7,152 nucleotides of DNA from Pseudomonadota bacterium (GCA_009782165.1 WQUH01000069.1:1-7152); one strand, 5' to 3'; positions 1-6,583 are shown, counted from the first letter of the stretch. A program made the numbers and translations. Notes: generated by a model not told the origin, from the sequence alone.

Positions 1-451
1 CGTCGCCCGGAATCAGGCCGACGTTGAGGAAGGTCTCGCCAAAGGTCGCCTTGACCGAGGCCACCCGGATATCGCACATCAGCGCCAGGCCGCAGCCCGC
101 ACCGACCGCCGAGCCGTTGATGGCGGCAATGGTGGGAATTTCGACGTTGTACACCGCCAGCAGAACCTCCTGGAGGTTCCTGCGGTACTGTTCCACCAAC
201 TCGGCCGGCGTGCCGGCGAACATCCCCTTGCGCTCCTTCATGTCCTTGACGTTGCCGCCCGAGGAAAAGGCCGGATCGACAGCGGTGACGATCAGGGCCT
301 GGATATCCAGACGCGCGTTGACCTCGGCGCAGACCGCCATGATTTCGGCGATCATGTCCGGATGGGTAATGGCGTTGCGGATGTCCGCCCGATTCAGGGT
401 CAGGGTGGCAATGCCCTCGGCAACTTGAAACACGATCTCTTTGAATTCCAT
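1..451 (-). CDS. Crotonase (enoyl-CoA hydratase/isomerase) family protein, N-terminal 150 residues, cut by window edge
   Basis: The reading frame starts at an ATG at 449-451, preceded by a GAGGA-type ribosome binding site, and stays open to the left edge, giving 150 residues of a family that is usually about 260 long. The fold is recognised from the N-terminal TLTLNR strand (16-21), the first oxyanion-hole segment AFSSGGNVKDM (61-71), the helix end EIPTIAAINGSAVGAGCGLA (104-123) with the second oxyanion-hole glycines, and CDIRVAS (126-132). Family members hydrate or isomerise acyl-CoA thioesters in the cytoplasm, as in fatty acid or aromatic degradation. The segment FGETFLNVGLIPGD (137-150) aligns with FGQPEI...GTIPGA of rat mitochondrial hydratase and puts Phe141 where that enzyme has catalytic Glu144. 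The second catalytic residue would lie outside the window. Family assignment is firm, but the exact reaction is open: an isomerase or another crotonase is possible. It lies 552 bases downstream of the secretion operon behind a repeat island, so it is probably transcribed separately. Confidence 0.93.
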   Translation of the reverse strand, partial: MEFKEIVFQVAEGIATLTLNRADIRNAITHPDMIAEIMAVCAEVNARLDIQALIVTAVDPAFSSGGNVKDMKERKGMFAGTPAELVEQYRRNLQEVLLAVYNVEIPTIAAINGSAVGAGCGLALMCDIRVASVKATFGETFLNVGLIPGD

Positions 452-548
452 ACCGTCCTCACAGGGTTTGAAAGGGTTCCGCGACCAATCGCGCACCGCA
501 TCGTCTTGCGCCATGATCCGCGCCGGCGGGAACACGGCCGCTGCGTAA

Positions 549-577
549 AGATAATCGTTGCCAAGATACCCTTCCAA
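549..577 (-). promoter_or_regulatory. Weak candidate sigma70 promoter for the crotonase gene
   Basis: On the minus strand TTGGAA (572-577) is followed after 17 bases by TTATCT (549-554), about 100 bases upstream of the crotonase start. The -35 match is fair and the -10 match is poor. It is offered because the gene needs its own promoter if the repeat island at 612-988 ends transcription of the operon. This is inference from position and a loose motif only. Confidence 0.2.
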
Positions 578-611
578 TCCGTCCCTGGCAAGCGGCCAGA
601 CAGCTTTGGGA

Positions 612-638
612 GCAGACAGGGGACGGTCCGCTGTCTGC
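612..638. repeat. REP-like palindrome, GGGACGGTCC family, copy 1
   Basis: This is a 27-base nested palindrome. The outer arms GCAGACAG (612-619) and CTGTCTGC (631-638) are perfect complements and enclose a second inverted repeat, GGAC-G-GTCC (621-629). The same core recurs at 964-988 and 6884-6910. Nested imperfect palindromes of this size that recur between genes resemble REP elements mobilised by RAYT-type (TnpA-REP) transposases, but no such transposase is in the window. Confidence 0.8.
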
Positions 639-666
639 ACAGGTGATTTGGCAGGATGCGGGGTGG

Positions 667-698
667 ATTCCGCGTCTTTGCTTCGCTGCGCGCGGAAT
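667..698. repeat. Intergenic inverted repeat, ATTCCGCG arms
   Basis: ATTCCGCG (667-674) pairs with CGCGGAAT (691-698) across a 16-base loop that itself contains the small palindromic motif CTTCGCTGCGCG. The layout GGATT...GCTTCGCTGCG...AATGACG resembles the element at 6924-6957, so the two are probably diverged members of one dispersed family that is common between proteobacterial genes. Confidence 0.65.
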
Positions 699-727
699 GA
701 CGGAATGAGGAGCGTGGCCGAAGATAG

Positions 728-756
728 GTTGGGGTGAGCGGAACGCGAACCCCAAC
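728..756. repeat. Intergenic inverted repeat, GTTGGGG arms, copy 1
   Basis: GTTGGGG (728-734) pairs with CCCCAAC (750-756). The loop reads TGAGCGGAACGCGAA. A diverged copy in the opposite orientation lies at 923-955. Elements of the form GGTTGGGGTGAGC...GAACCCCAAC are frequent dispersed repeats in gamma- and betaproteobacterial genomes; that family comparison is from memory. Confidence 0.7.
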
Positions 757-802
757 GGTGAGGGGCTGCATGGGGCACGACGGCGGAGGCATGGACATGG
801 GA

Positions 803-831
803 GCGTAGGCGGGAATTTCGCGGGAATGACG
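803..831. repeat. Rearranged GCGTAGGCGGGAAT / GCGGGAATGACG repeat
   Basis: Two GCGGGAAT octamers (809-816 and 820-827) stand in direct orientation, joined by TTC. The first is preceded by GCGTAG and the second followed by GACG. The intact palindrome of this family is at 6973-6992. This copy looks like a fusion of pieces of two elements rather than a working palindrome. Confidence 0.55.
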
Positions 832-877
832 AAGAAGTGGGCGCGGCCCTGCAAGGCAAACCCCCGCCCTACGGGCA

Positions 878-895
878 CCCCCTTTCAAAAGGGGG
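878..895. repeat. Short perfect hairpin CCCCCTTT/AAAGGGGG
   Basis: CCCCCTTT (878-885) and AAAGGGGG (888-895) are perfect complements separated by two bases, giving a tight stem. It sits inside the repeat island between the operon and the crotonase gene. Similar C-rich/G-rich hairpins are common intergenic repeats in proteobacteria. No T-run follows on either strand, so it is not called a terminator. Confidence 0.55.
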
Positions 896-922
896 CGTTT
901 GGGGCGGCAGTTCCCCATCCCT

Positions 923-955
923 GTTGGGGTTCGCCTGCGGCTCACCGCCAACCTA
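923..955. repeat. GTTGGGG-family inverted repeat, copy 2 (opposite orientation)
   Basis: The stretch beginning GTTGGGGTTCGC (923-934) and ending CTCACCGCCAACC (941-953) is a diverged reverse complement of the element at 726-756: both read AGGTTGG, then GTGAGC, then GCGAACCCCAAC in matching orientation. The pair therefore brackets 757-922 as inverted copies. Confidence 0.6.
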
Positions 956-963
956 CGCAACAA

Positions 964-988
964 TAGACAAGGGACGGTCCTCTGTCTA
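964..988. repeat. REP-like palindrome, GGGACGGTCC family, copy 2, just after the HlyD-type gene
   Basis: TAGACA (964-969) and TGTCTA (983-988) are perfect arms around GGAC-G-GTCC (972-980). It starts 15 bases past the stop codon of the adaptor gene on the minus strand. At that place it could stabilise the 3' end of the operon mRNA or weakly end transcription, but there is no T-run on the minus strand, so a standard intrinsic terminator is not supported. Confidence 0.75.
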
Positions 989-1003
989 CATCAAGGCCCG
1001 GTT

Positions 1004-2179
1004 TCAGCGTTCGCGCAGCGCTTCGGCGGCGCGGTTGAGCGGTTTGATCAGGTACTGGAACACGGTCTTGGAGCCGGTTTTGATTTCCGTGGTCGTCACC
1101 ATGCCGGGCATGATCGGGTGCCGCTTGCCGTCCTTGGTCTCCAGATAGGCGTTGTCGGTCAGCACATAGACCCGGTAATAGACGATGCGGCGGTCGATCT
1201 CGTCCTCGATGGTATCGGGCGATATCCGATCCACCTTGGCCTTGAGCGAGCCGTAGATCGCCGAATCGTAGGCCGTGATCTTCACCGTCGCCTCCTGGCC
1301 GGGATGGATGAAGGCGATGTCGCGCGGGTTGATCCGGGTCTCGACCCGCAACTGGTCGTCGAGCGGCACGATCTTCATCAGGATGCCGCCGCCGGGCAGC
1401 ACGCCGCCGACCGTGGTCACCCGGATGTCCTTGACCACGCCGTGCGCCGGCGAGGTGATCAGGGTGTGGCGCAACTGGTCGCTCCGCCCCTCCGTGATCT
1501 CCAGCAGGGGTTCGAGCTCGCTCATGGTCTTGGCCAGGTCGTTGTTGAGGTTGACGAAATACTCGCTGCGCATGGCGTCGAACTTGGTCGTCAGTTCGGC
1601 CAGCCGTTGCTTCAGCCGCAGGACTTCAACCTCGGTGGCCGCGCCGGTGGCAAGCAGCGGCCTGACAATCTGCAATTCCCGCTCCGCCAGTTGCTTTTGC
1701 TGCTGCATATTGGCCATGTTGTCCTGAAAGGCGCGGCGGTTGGTGGCAAACAGCTCCTGTTCGCGCTGCACCACATCGGAGTGCGGATCGAGATCCTCGG
1801 GAAAGGTGATGCTGGCCTGTTCGCCGATCTCGGCGCTGATCCGCGCCGAGCGGGCCCTCAGACCGGCGATGCGGGCCTTTGCCTCATCGACCGAGGCCTG
1901 GACCTGGGTGGAATCGAGCAGCGCCAGTTTTCCCCCGGCTTCGACGATATCGCCCTCCCGCACGTACCGCTCAGCCAGCCGGCCGGGTTCGAGCGTCTGG
2001 ATCACCTGTTCCCGCGACGACGGCGTCACCTTGCCCTGCCCGACCGCGACCTCGTCCAGTTCGGCGAACACCGACCAACCGATGAAGACGGCGATGGCCA
2101 GGGCGCTCAGGTACAGCACCAGACGCGGCCGGCGCGAATCGACCTGGGCGTATGACTGATAAATGACGGGACTCGCCAT
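1004..2179 (-). CDS. HlyD-family type I secretion periplasmic adaptor (LapC-like membrane fusion protein)
   Basis: This 391-residue protein is the membrane fusion subunit that links the inner-membrane ABC exporter to the TolC-like duct. It has a short cytoplasmic tail (1-19), one membrane anchor (about 20-39, LVLYLSALAIAVFIGWSVFA), then ELDEVAVGQGKV, the typical HlyD entry strand. The first lipoyl half is near 66-92 (GRLAERYVREGDIVEAGGKL). A charged, Gln/Glu/Leu-rich coiled-coil region follows to about 230. The second lipoyl half begins SPAHGVVKDIRV, and the beta-barrel region includes GQEATVKITAYD and the late MPGMVTTTEIKTG motif. It is shorter than E. coli HlyD (478), mainly through a shorter coiled coil. 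The ATG at 2177-2179 is chosen because a strong GGAGGTG site lies 4 bases upstream (2184-2190). The gene follows the ABC gene after 24 bases, so the two are almost certainly co-transcribed. The family call is firm; the LapC likeness is inferred from its partners. Confidence 0.96.
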   Translation of the reverse strand: MASPVIYQSYAQVDSRRPRLVLYLSALAIAVFIGWSVFAELDEVAVGQGKVTPSSREQVIQTLEPGRLAERYVREGDIVEAGGKLALLDSTQVQASVDEAKARIAGLRARSARISAEIGEQASITFPEDLDPHSDVVQREQELFATNRRAFQDNMANMQQQKQLAERELQIVRPLLATGAATEVEVLRLKQRLAELTTKFDAMRSEYFVNLNNDLAKTMSELEPLLEITEGRSDQLRHTLITSPAHGVVKDIRVTTVGGVLPGGGILMKIVPLDDQLRVETRINPRDIAFIHPGQEATVKITAYDSAIYGSLKAKVDRISPDTIEDEIDRRIVYYRVYVLTDNAYLETKDGKRHPIMPGMVTTTEIKTGSKTVFQYLIKPLNRAAEALRER

Positions 2180-2183
2180 GGTT

Positions 2184-2190
2184 CACCTCC
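2184..2190 (-). promoter_or_regulatory. Strong ribosome binding site of the HlyD-type adaptor gene
   Basis: GGAGGTG on the minus strand sits 4 bases before the ATG at 2177-2179, in the 24-base gap after the ABC gene's stop codon. It fixes the adaptor start and shows that the adaptor can be translated independently of the upstream gene. Confidence 0.8.
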
Positions 2191-2203
2191 ATCGCCGCCG
2201 CGC

Positions 2204-4723
2204 TCAGCGCGCGTTGGCTGCATCGTTCTGGTTGGCGGCAGTCTGGCCGCTCTGCCGCAGGGTGTTGAGGACGCTGTTGCGCGGGCCGTCCAGGACGATC
2301 CGTCCGCCATCGATGACAATGATCCGGTTGACCAAAGACAGCATGGCGTACCGGTGGGTCGCCACCAGCATGGTGCGCTTGCCCGCCCACGCGCCGAGGC
2401 GCTGGATCACGGCGTTCTCCGTGGCCTCGTCGAGCGAGGCGGTCGGTTCGTCCAGCAGCAGCACATTGGGCGAACGCAGGATCAGCCGCGCCAGCATCAG
2501 GGTCTGCTTCTGGCCGCCGGACAGGCCCACGCCGCCTTCCCGCAGCACCAGGTCGAGCCCGTGCGGCTGGTTTAAGAGCAACTGGTCGGCGCAGGCAATA
2601 TGCATCGCCTCGATGATCTCCTCGTCCTGGGCCAGCGGGTTGGCGAGCAGCATGTTGTCCCGCAGGGTTCCGTAGAACAGGCTGGCGTCCTGCATCAGAA
2701 AACCGACATCCCGGCGGACATCGGCCACATCGATCAGACTCATGTTGATGCAGTTGAACAGGATGTGTCCCTGCTGCGGCTGGGCAAGTCCGCCGGCCAG
2801 CCGCAAGAGCGTCGACTTGCCGGAGCCGACCCGGCCGAGGATGGCGATCTTTTCGCCGGGTTCGATGGTCAGCGACGGGATGCTGATCACCGGCGGCTCC
2901 AGCGGATCGTAGCCGTAGGCCACCTTGTCGAACTGGTAGGCGCCGACCAGGTGGGGCTTGTGGTACTTGTCCTTGTTCTGGCCGTGGTCGAGCGGCAGCG
3001 ACAGCAGGCCGTCGAGGGCCTTCTTGCTGACCTTGGCATTCTGCAACCGGGTGAAGACGGCCGTGACCATGCCCAGCGGCGCAATGGTGCGGCTGGTCAG
3101 GATCGAGCAGGCCAGCACCGCGCCGTAGCTGATGCTGCCGTCCAGGATGCCGTAGACGCCGGCGACGACCACGCCGGCATAGGCCAACTGCTGAACCGTC
3201 GAGGTGTAATTCATCAGCAGGCTGGCGATGAAGCGCTGCTTCATGCTGATGTCGGCCGAGGTGCGGTTGGCCTTGTTCCACAAATTGCGGAACCGCGCCT
3301 CCGCCTGCATGAGCTTGATGTCCTCGACCCGGTGGATGGTCTCCATCAGCAGGGCGTTGCGCATCGCGCTTTCCGCCAGGCCCTTGCCCGCCAGATTCGC
3401 CAGGGGCAACTGCATCAGGGTGCCGGGGAGGATCAGAATCGGGATTGCCGCGATCGGAACCCACACCAGCGGGCCGCCGATCACCCAGATGATGAACAGA
3501 AAGGCGACCACGAACGGCAGGTCGATGATCACCCCCATGGTTGTCGAGGTCAGCAGCTCGCGCAACTGATCGAGGTCGCGCAGTTGCGAGATCAGGGTGC
3601 CGGGGGATTTCGGCCGGGCGTCGCTCCTGATGTCGAGCGCCCGCGCGAAGAACAGCGACGACAGCCGCAGGTCGGCCCGCTTGCCGAAATGGTCGGCCAG
3701 GGTGACGCGGGCCGAACGGATGCAGAATTCGATGACCAGGGCGAGCGCCACGCCGGAGGCCAGCACCCAGAGGGTGGCCTCCGAGCGGCCGGGGATCACC
3801 CGGTCCCACACCAGCATCGCGAACAGCGAGGTGCTGATGGCCAACAGGTTGCCGAACAGCGAGCCGACGCACAGTTCAAAAATTGTTTTTTTGTTGCCCA
3901 GGAAGATGTCGCGCAGCCAGTTGTTCGGATTGAAGGTGAGAAAGTCGTCGATCCGGCCGTCCTGCGCGGCCTCGCGTTCGCTCACCAAAAGGAGCGGGTG
4001 CGAGCGGAACTCCCGCAACTGGCTGACCGGCATGGAGCGCTCGACCGGCTGGCCGCCGACCGGCACGACCATGTTGACCGTATCGTCGCTGACCGAGACG
4101 ATCATCGCCACCGATGTCGCGGAGATCGGGAGCAGGGCCGGCAGTATGATGCCGTTCAGGTCGTGGACGTTCCACTGCACGAACTGGGCCGTCAGCCCGG
4201 CCGAGTGGGCGACGTCGACGACCGCGTCGAGAAACTCGGTCTCGTTGGCCCAGACGGCCGAACTGCGGATCTGTTCCGGCGAGGTCTGCACGCCGATGGT
4301 GCGGGCAGCCAGCAGCAGGGTTTCAACCCAGGGTTCGATCAAAGCCGGCGCCCCGTCCACAGCCTTGGCGCGGATACAGGTCTCGGTCATAACGACGGAA
4401 CAGCCGCAGGCTTCCGGCCCGGGTTGCTGCCGGCAATCACAATCACTCTGGACCATTTGATCCCCCTGCGGTCTCGTCGTCCCGCCCGGTTTCGTCAGCG
4501 CGGGCGATTGCCAATCGCCGGTCCGCTCACCGCAGCCGCAGCTTGTATCATGGCCGACGGGCGCGGGCGGAACCGGCGTTAACTGGGGAGTCTGCCATTT
4601 CGTCGTCATAGCCTCACCTGGGGTCGACCCGCGTTTCCGCGCCGGCGGTTGCTTCGTCTCCGCAGCCTCTTGCGCCTTCATGCCCCTGCTCGTTTCTTGT
4701 GTCATGCGTGTGTCTGTTGTCAT
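2204..4723 (-). CDS. Type I secretion system permease/ATPase (LapB/LssB-like ABC exporter with degenerate C39 domain)
   Basis: Inner-membrane ABC subunit that recruits the substrate and drives export. The frame gives 839 residues from the ATG at 4721-4723. Parts in order: a low-complexity extension (1-about 115) with three C-x-C pairs (62/64, 95/97, 106/108); a C39 peptidase-like domain (about 115-255) with no cysteine at the start where the active enzyme has one, so it should bind rather than cut substrate; a six-helix membrane domain (about 281-570); and an ATPase domain. The ATPase has Walker A GRVGSGKST (Lys636), Q-loop LMQD, signature LSGGQ (734-738), Walker B LLLDEP (Asp758, Glu759) and switch His790, so it looks fully active. 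Bap/LapA-type adhesin exporters share this layout. The start is uncertain: ATG at 4723 has only a weak GAG site, ATG at 4609 has AGGTGAGG close by, and ATG at 4456 has AGGGGG five bases upstream and would give 750 residues, nearer the family norm. It follows the TolC-like gene by about 30 bases in the long form, or about 300 in the short form. Confidence 0.96.
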   Translation of the reverse strand: MTTDTRMTQETSRGMKAQEAAETKQPPARKRGSTPGEAMTTKWQTPQLTPVPPAPVGHDTSCGCGERTGDWQSPALTKPGGTTRPQGDQMVQSDCDCRQQPGPEACGCSVVMTETCIRAKAVDGAPALIEPWVETLLLAARTIGVQTSPEQIRSSAVWANETEFLDAVVDVAHSAGLTAQFVQWNVHDLNGIILPALLPISATSVAMIVSVSDDTVNMVVPVGGQPVERSMPVSQLREFRSHPLLLVSEREAAQDGRIDDFLTFNPNNWLRDIFLGNKKTIFELCVGSLFGNLLAISTSLFAMLVWDRVIPGRSEATLWVLASGVALALVIEFCIRSARVTLADHFGKRADLRLSSLFFARALDIRSDARPKSPGTLISQLRDLDQLRELLTSTTMGVIIDLPFVVAFLFIIWVIGGPLVWVPIAAIPILILPGTLMQLPLANLAGKGLAESAMRNALLMETIHRVEDIKLMQAEARFRNLWNKANRTSADISMKQRFIASLLMNYTSTVQQLAYAGVVVAGVYGILDGSISYGAVLACSILTSRTIAPLGMVTAVFTRLQNAKVSKKALDGLLSLPLDHGQNKDKYHKPHLVGAYQFDKVAYGYDPLEPPVISIPSLTIEPGEKIAILGRVGSGKSTLLRLAGGLAQPQQGHILFNCINMSLIDVADVRRDVGFLMQDASLFYGTLRDNMLLANPLAQDEEIIEAMHIACADQLLLNQPHGLDLVLREGGVGLSGGQKQTLMLARLILRSPNVLLLDEPTASLDEATENAVIQRLGAWAGKRTMLVATHRYAMLSLVNRIIVIDGGRIVLDGPRNSVLNTLRQSGQTAANQNDAANAR
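4459..4468 (-). promoter_or_regulatory. Candidate ribosome binding site for an internal start of the ABC gene at 4456
   Basis: On the minus strand CAGGGGGATC stands just before AA and the in-frame ATG at 4454-4456. AGGGGG with a 5-base spacer is a better Shine-Dalgarno match than anything before the upstream ATGs at 4723, 4704 or 4681, and competes with AGGTGAGG before the ATG at 4609. Use of this start would remove the first 89 residues of the ABC protein. Confidence 0.4.
4503..4519. repeat. Perfect 8+1+8 palindrome inside the ABC gene's N-terminal extension
   Basis: GGCGATTG (4503-4510) and CAATCGCC (4512-4519) are perfect complements around a single C. An 11-base part, GGCGATTGCCA, occurs again at 6710-6720 upstream of the operon. 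If the ABC protein starts at 4456, this hairpin lies in the untranslated gap between the first two genes; if it starts further upstream, it is coding. Confidence 0.5.
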
Positions 4724-4754
4724 CAACTTGTCTCTTGCAATAGCGGTTCGCCGC

Positions 4755-6404
4755 TCACTCCAGCCCGCGCAGGCCGCTCACCAGCGAACCCACCACGGTC
4801 TGCGCCTTCAGGCGCGCCGCCATGCTGTCGGCGGTCGCCGCGATACGCCCGGCCTTGGCCGAAAAGATGTCGTGCTCCGCGTCCAGCACCTGGGTCAGCG
4901 GCCGCTTGCCCAGGGTGTATTCCTGCCAGTACAGATCGCGCGAGGTCCGCGACAGCCCCTGCATGGCGTCGAAGGCCGCAAGCCGCGTACCGGCGCCGGC
5001 CAGCTCGGTTTCGGCCGCGGCCAGCGCCGTCCGCAGCGAAAGACGCTGACTCGCCAACTGGTGCCTGACGGCGGTCCGGTTGGCCTGCGCCGCTTCAACC
5101 CGATGGCGGTTCTGGCCCGCCGCCGAGATCGTGCCGCTGAGCCCGACGCCGAACCACTGGCTGTCGTAGGCGTTGTCGCCGCCGCCGCTCATCACGCTCT
5201 TGTTGGCCACCAGGCTGATGGCCGGGTAATAGTCCGCCCGCGCGATCTTCACCTGGGCATCGGCCTCCTGCACCGCCGCCCTGGCCGCCAGCACCGCGGG
5301 CGCGTTGTCGATTGTGCCGCTGCCGTTGCCCCTGGCCAGCGCCTTCATCGTCTGGCCGACGCTGTTCAGGTCCGCCACCGATTGCGGCCGCGCGCCGATG
5401 ATCTCGGCCAGGTTGGCCGCCGCGACATTCAGCCGCGTCTGGGCCTGCACCTGATCGACCACCGCCCGCTGCATCGCCACCTCCGCCTGGGTCAGATCCG
5501 AGGCCGACGACAGGCTCGCCTGCACCCGCTCGGCAATCAGCCCCCGCAGTTTGCTCAGGTTGGCGATGGCCTCGCGGGCCGCGTCCAGCGTGGCCTGGGC
5601 CGCGGCGAATTCGACATAATGGTTGGCCGCCGTATAGGCCACGCCCTCGATGGTGCTGTTCAGCACATGCCGTTGCCGGGAAAGGGTCGCGTCCGCCTGT
5701 TCGATCCGGCCCGGCGTCTTGCCGAAGTCATAGAGCAACTGGCTGAGCCCCAGGGTCGACTGGGCGCCGGAGGCGGCGCCCCGGCTGTAGGCGGTGCCGT
5801 AACCGGGCGCGACGCTGTAGCTCATGGTCGGGAACCACGCCCCCTTGGCCACCGACACCTCCGCCGCGCTCTGGCTGACCACCGCCGCCCCCCGGCTCAC
5901 ATCCGGGTGGTTGGCAATCGCCAGCCCCACCGCGTCGCGCAGGCTCAGGCCGACCAGCGACACCTGTTGGGTGCTGTCGGCCGGCCGCGCCGCCTGCCTC
6001 GCGGGGCGGTCGCCGAACAGGTCGTCGAAGACCGAGGGCGATTCGCCGCCGGTCGCGGCCTTAGCGCTCATCTCGGCCAGGCCATAGCCTTCGACCACCT
6101 CCATCTTCCCCACCTTCAGTCCCTCGCCGGACTTGCCGTCCGCACCGGTCTGGACCGCAAGCTCGGGCGCAACCGGGGCAGGCCGCTGCGGCTGTCCCTC
6201 GCGCCGGGGCGGATCACCGGGATCCGGCGGGGACGCGGTTGATGGCCGCGCCGCGCTGTCCGTTGGCTGCTGGGGCACATCCCGCCATCTGGCGTCATAC
6301 TGCGGCTGACAGCCGTGCAGCAGCAGGGACGCCGCCAGGACCATGATCGGCAGGGCCTGAGCAACCGGCTGGTTGCCGCGTGTTTTTCCGCGATGCGTTT
6401 TCAT
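4755..6404 (-). CDS. TolC-family outer-membrane factor of a type I secretion system (LapE-like), predicted lipoprotein
   Basis: This 549-residue protein is the outer-membrane exit duct for the ABC/HlyD pair encoded next. The ATG at 6402-6404 is chosen because a strong GGGGAGGAG site ends about 6 bases upstream. The frame runs on to 6524 but there it lacks a site and reads as untranslated leader. Residues 1-31 form a lipoprotein signal (basic start, hydrophobic IMVLAASLLL, then LHGC with Cys32 as the lipidated residue). Residues 33 to about 145 are a Pro/Ala/Arg-rich linker with no recognised domain. The TolC fold starts near LSLRDAVGLAIANHPDVS and shows the usual two repeats of long Ala/Gln/Leu-rich helices, with AKGAWFPTMSYSVAPGYG and its repeat counterpart IARADYYPAISLVANKS, both strand regions of the beta-barrel. 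The C-terminal repeat includes YTLGKRPLTQVLDAEHD, a typical family motif. E. coli TolC is 493 residues and is not a lipoprotein; the extra length here is the linker. It is the first gene of the operon. Confidence 0.95.
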   Translation of the reverse strand: MKTHRGKTRGNQPVAQALPIMVLAASLLLHGCQPQYDARWRDVPQQPTDSAARPSTASPPDPGDPPRREGQPQRPAPVAPELAVQTGADGKSGEGLKVGKMEVVEGYGLAEMSAKAATGGESPSVFDDLFGDRPARQAARPADSTQQVSLVGLSLRDAVGLAIANHPDVSRGAAVVSQSAAEVSVAKGAWFPTMSYSVAPGYGTAYSRGAASGAQSTLGLSQLLYDFGKTPGRIEQADATLSRQRHVLNSTIEGVAYTAANHYVEFAAAQATLDAAREAIANLSKLRGLIAERVQASLSSASDLTQAEVAMQRAVVDQVQAQTRLNVAAANLAEIIGARPQSVADLNSVGQTMKALARGNGSGTIDNAPAVLAARAAVQEADAQVKIARADYYPAISLVANKSVMSGGGDNAYDSQWFGVGLSGTISAAGQNRHRVEAAQANRTAVRHQLASQRLSLRTALAAAETELAGAGTRLAAFDAMQGLSRTSRDLYWQEYTLGKRPLTQVLDAEHDIFSAKAGRIAATADSMAARLKAQTVVGSLVSGLRGLE

Positions 6405-6409
6405 CAGGT

Positions 6410-6418
6410 CTCCTCCCC
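6410..6418 (-). promoter_or_regulatory. Strong ribosome binding site of the TolC-like gene
   Basis: GGGGAGGAG on the minus strand ends about 5-6 bases before the ATG at 6402-6404. It decides the start against the upstream in-frame ATGs at 6524 and 6425, which would put a hydrophilic stretch ahead of an otherwise well-formed lipoprotein signal. Confidence 0.8.
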
Positions 6419-6566
6419 TGTCCATGGGCGCGGCGTTCGCCGGCGCGGATTGCTCAACACAATTTTTTCTCTTTTTTCCAAGGGTTGTGTGGTTGGTGGA
6501 GATGCGGTCGATGAACAGACCCAAGTTGCCGTCTCTTCATCTTTATTACTTTTTTGTTATCAAATA

Positions 6567-6583
6567 TTGTTGAATTTTAACAA
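6567..6583. promoter_or_regulatory. Imperfect inverted repeat in the AT-rich upstream region, possible operator
   Basis: TTGTT (6567-6571) and AACAA (6579-6583) flank GAATTTT, and the pairing extends with one mismatch (TTGTTGAA against TTTAACAA). It overlaps the candidate -10 box and start point of the operon, where a repressor would act. A related motif, TTCAAC-N5-GTTGAA, is at 6805-6821. No regulator can be named. Confidence 0.3.

Noticed and set aside
400..963. 187- and 139-residue minus-strand frames in the repeat island
   Set aside because: They read through several palindromic repeats and the start of the crotonase gene, without start signals or domain likeness.
612..988. CRISPR array
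   Set aside because: The repeats belong to different families, differ in orientation and spacing, and have no uniform spacers.
1971..3872. 633-residue minus-strand frame overlapping the ABC and HlyD genes
   Set aside because: It is an out-of-frame reading of the same strand, Arg/Pro/Gly-rich, spanning two well-supported genes.
2600..4582. 660-residue plus-strand open frame
   Set aside because: It is antisense to the ABC gene, very rich in Gln/Arg/Asp/His, and explained by the codon pattern of the real GC-rich gene. The minus strand carries all the ABC motifs.
4680..6242. 520-residue plus-strand open frame
   Set aside because: It lies opposite the TolC-like gene, has no family likeness and a composition (Arg/His/Gly/Leu) typical of a shadow frame.
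6405..6524. 40-residue extension of the TolC-like protein to an ATG at 6524
   Set aside because: There is no ribosome binding site at 6524, and the extension would bury the lipoprotein signal, whereas a strong GGGGAGGAG site precedes the ATG at 6404.
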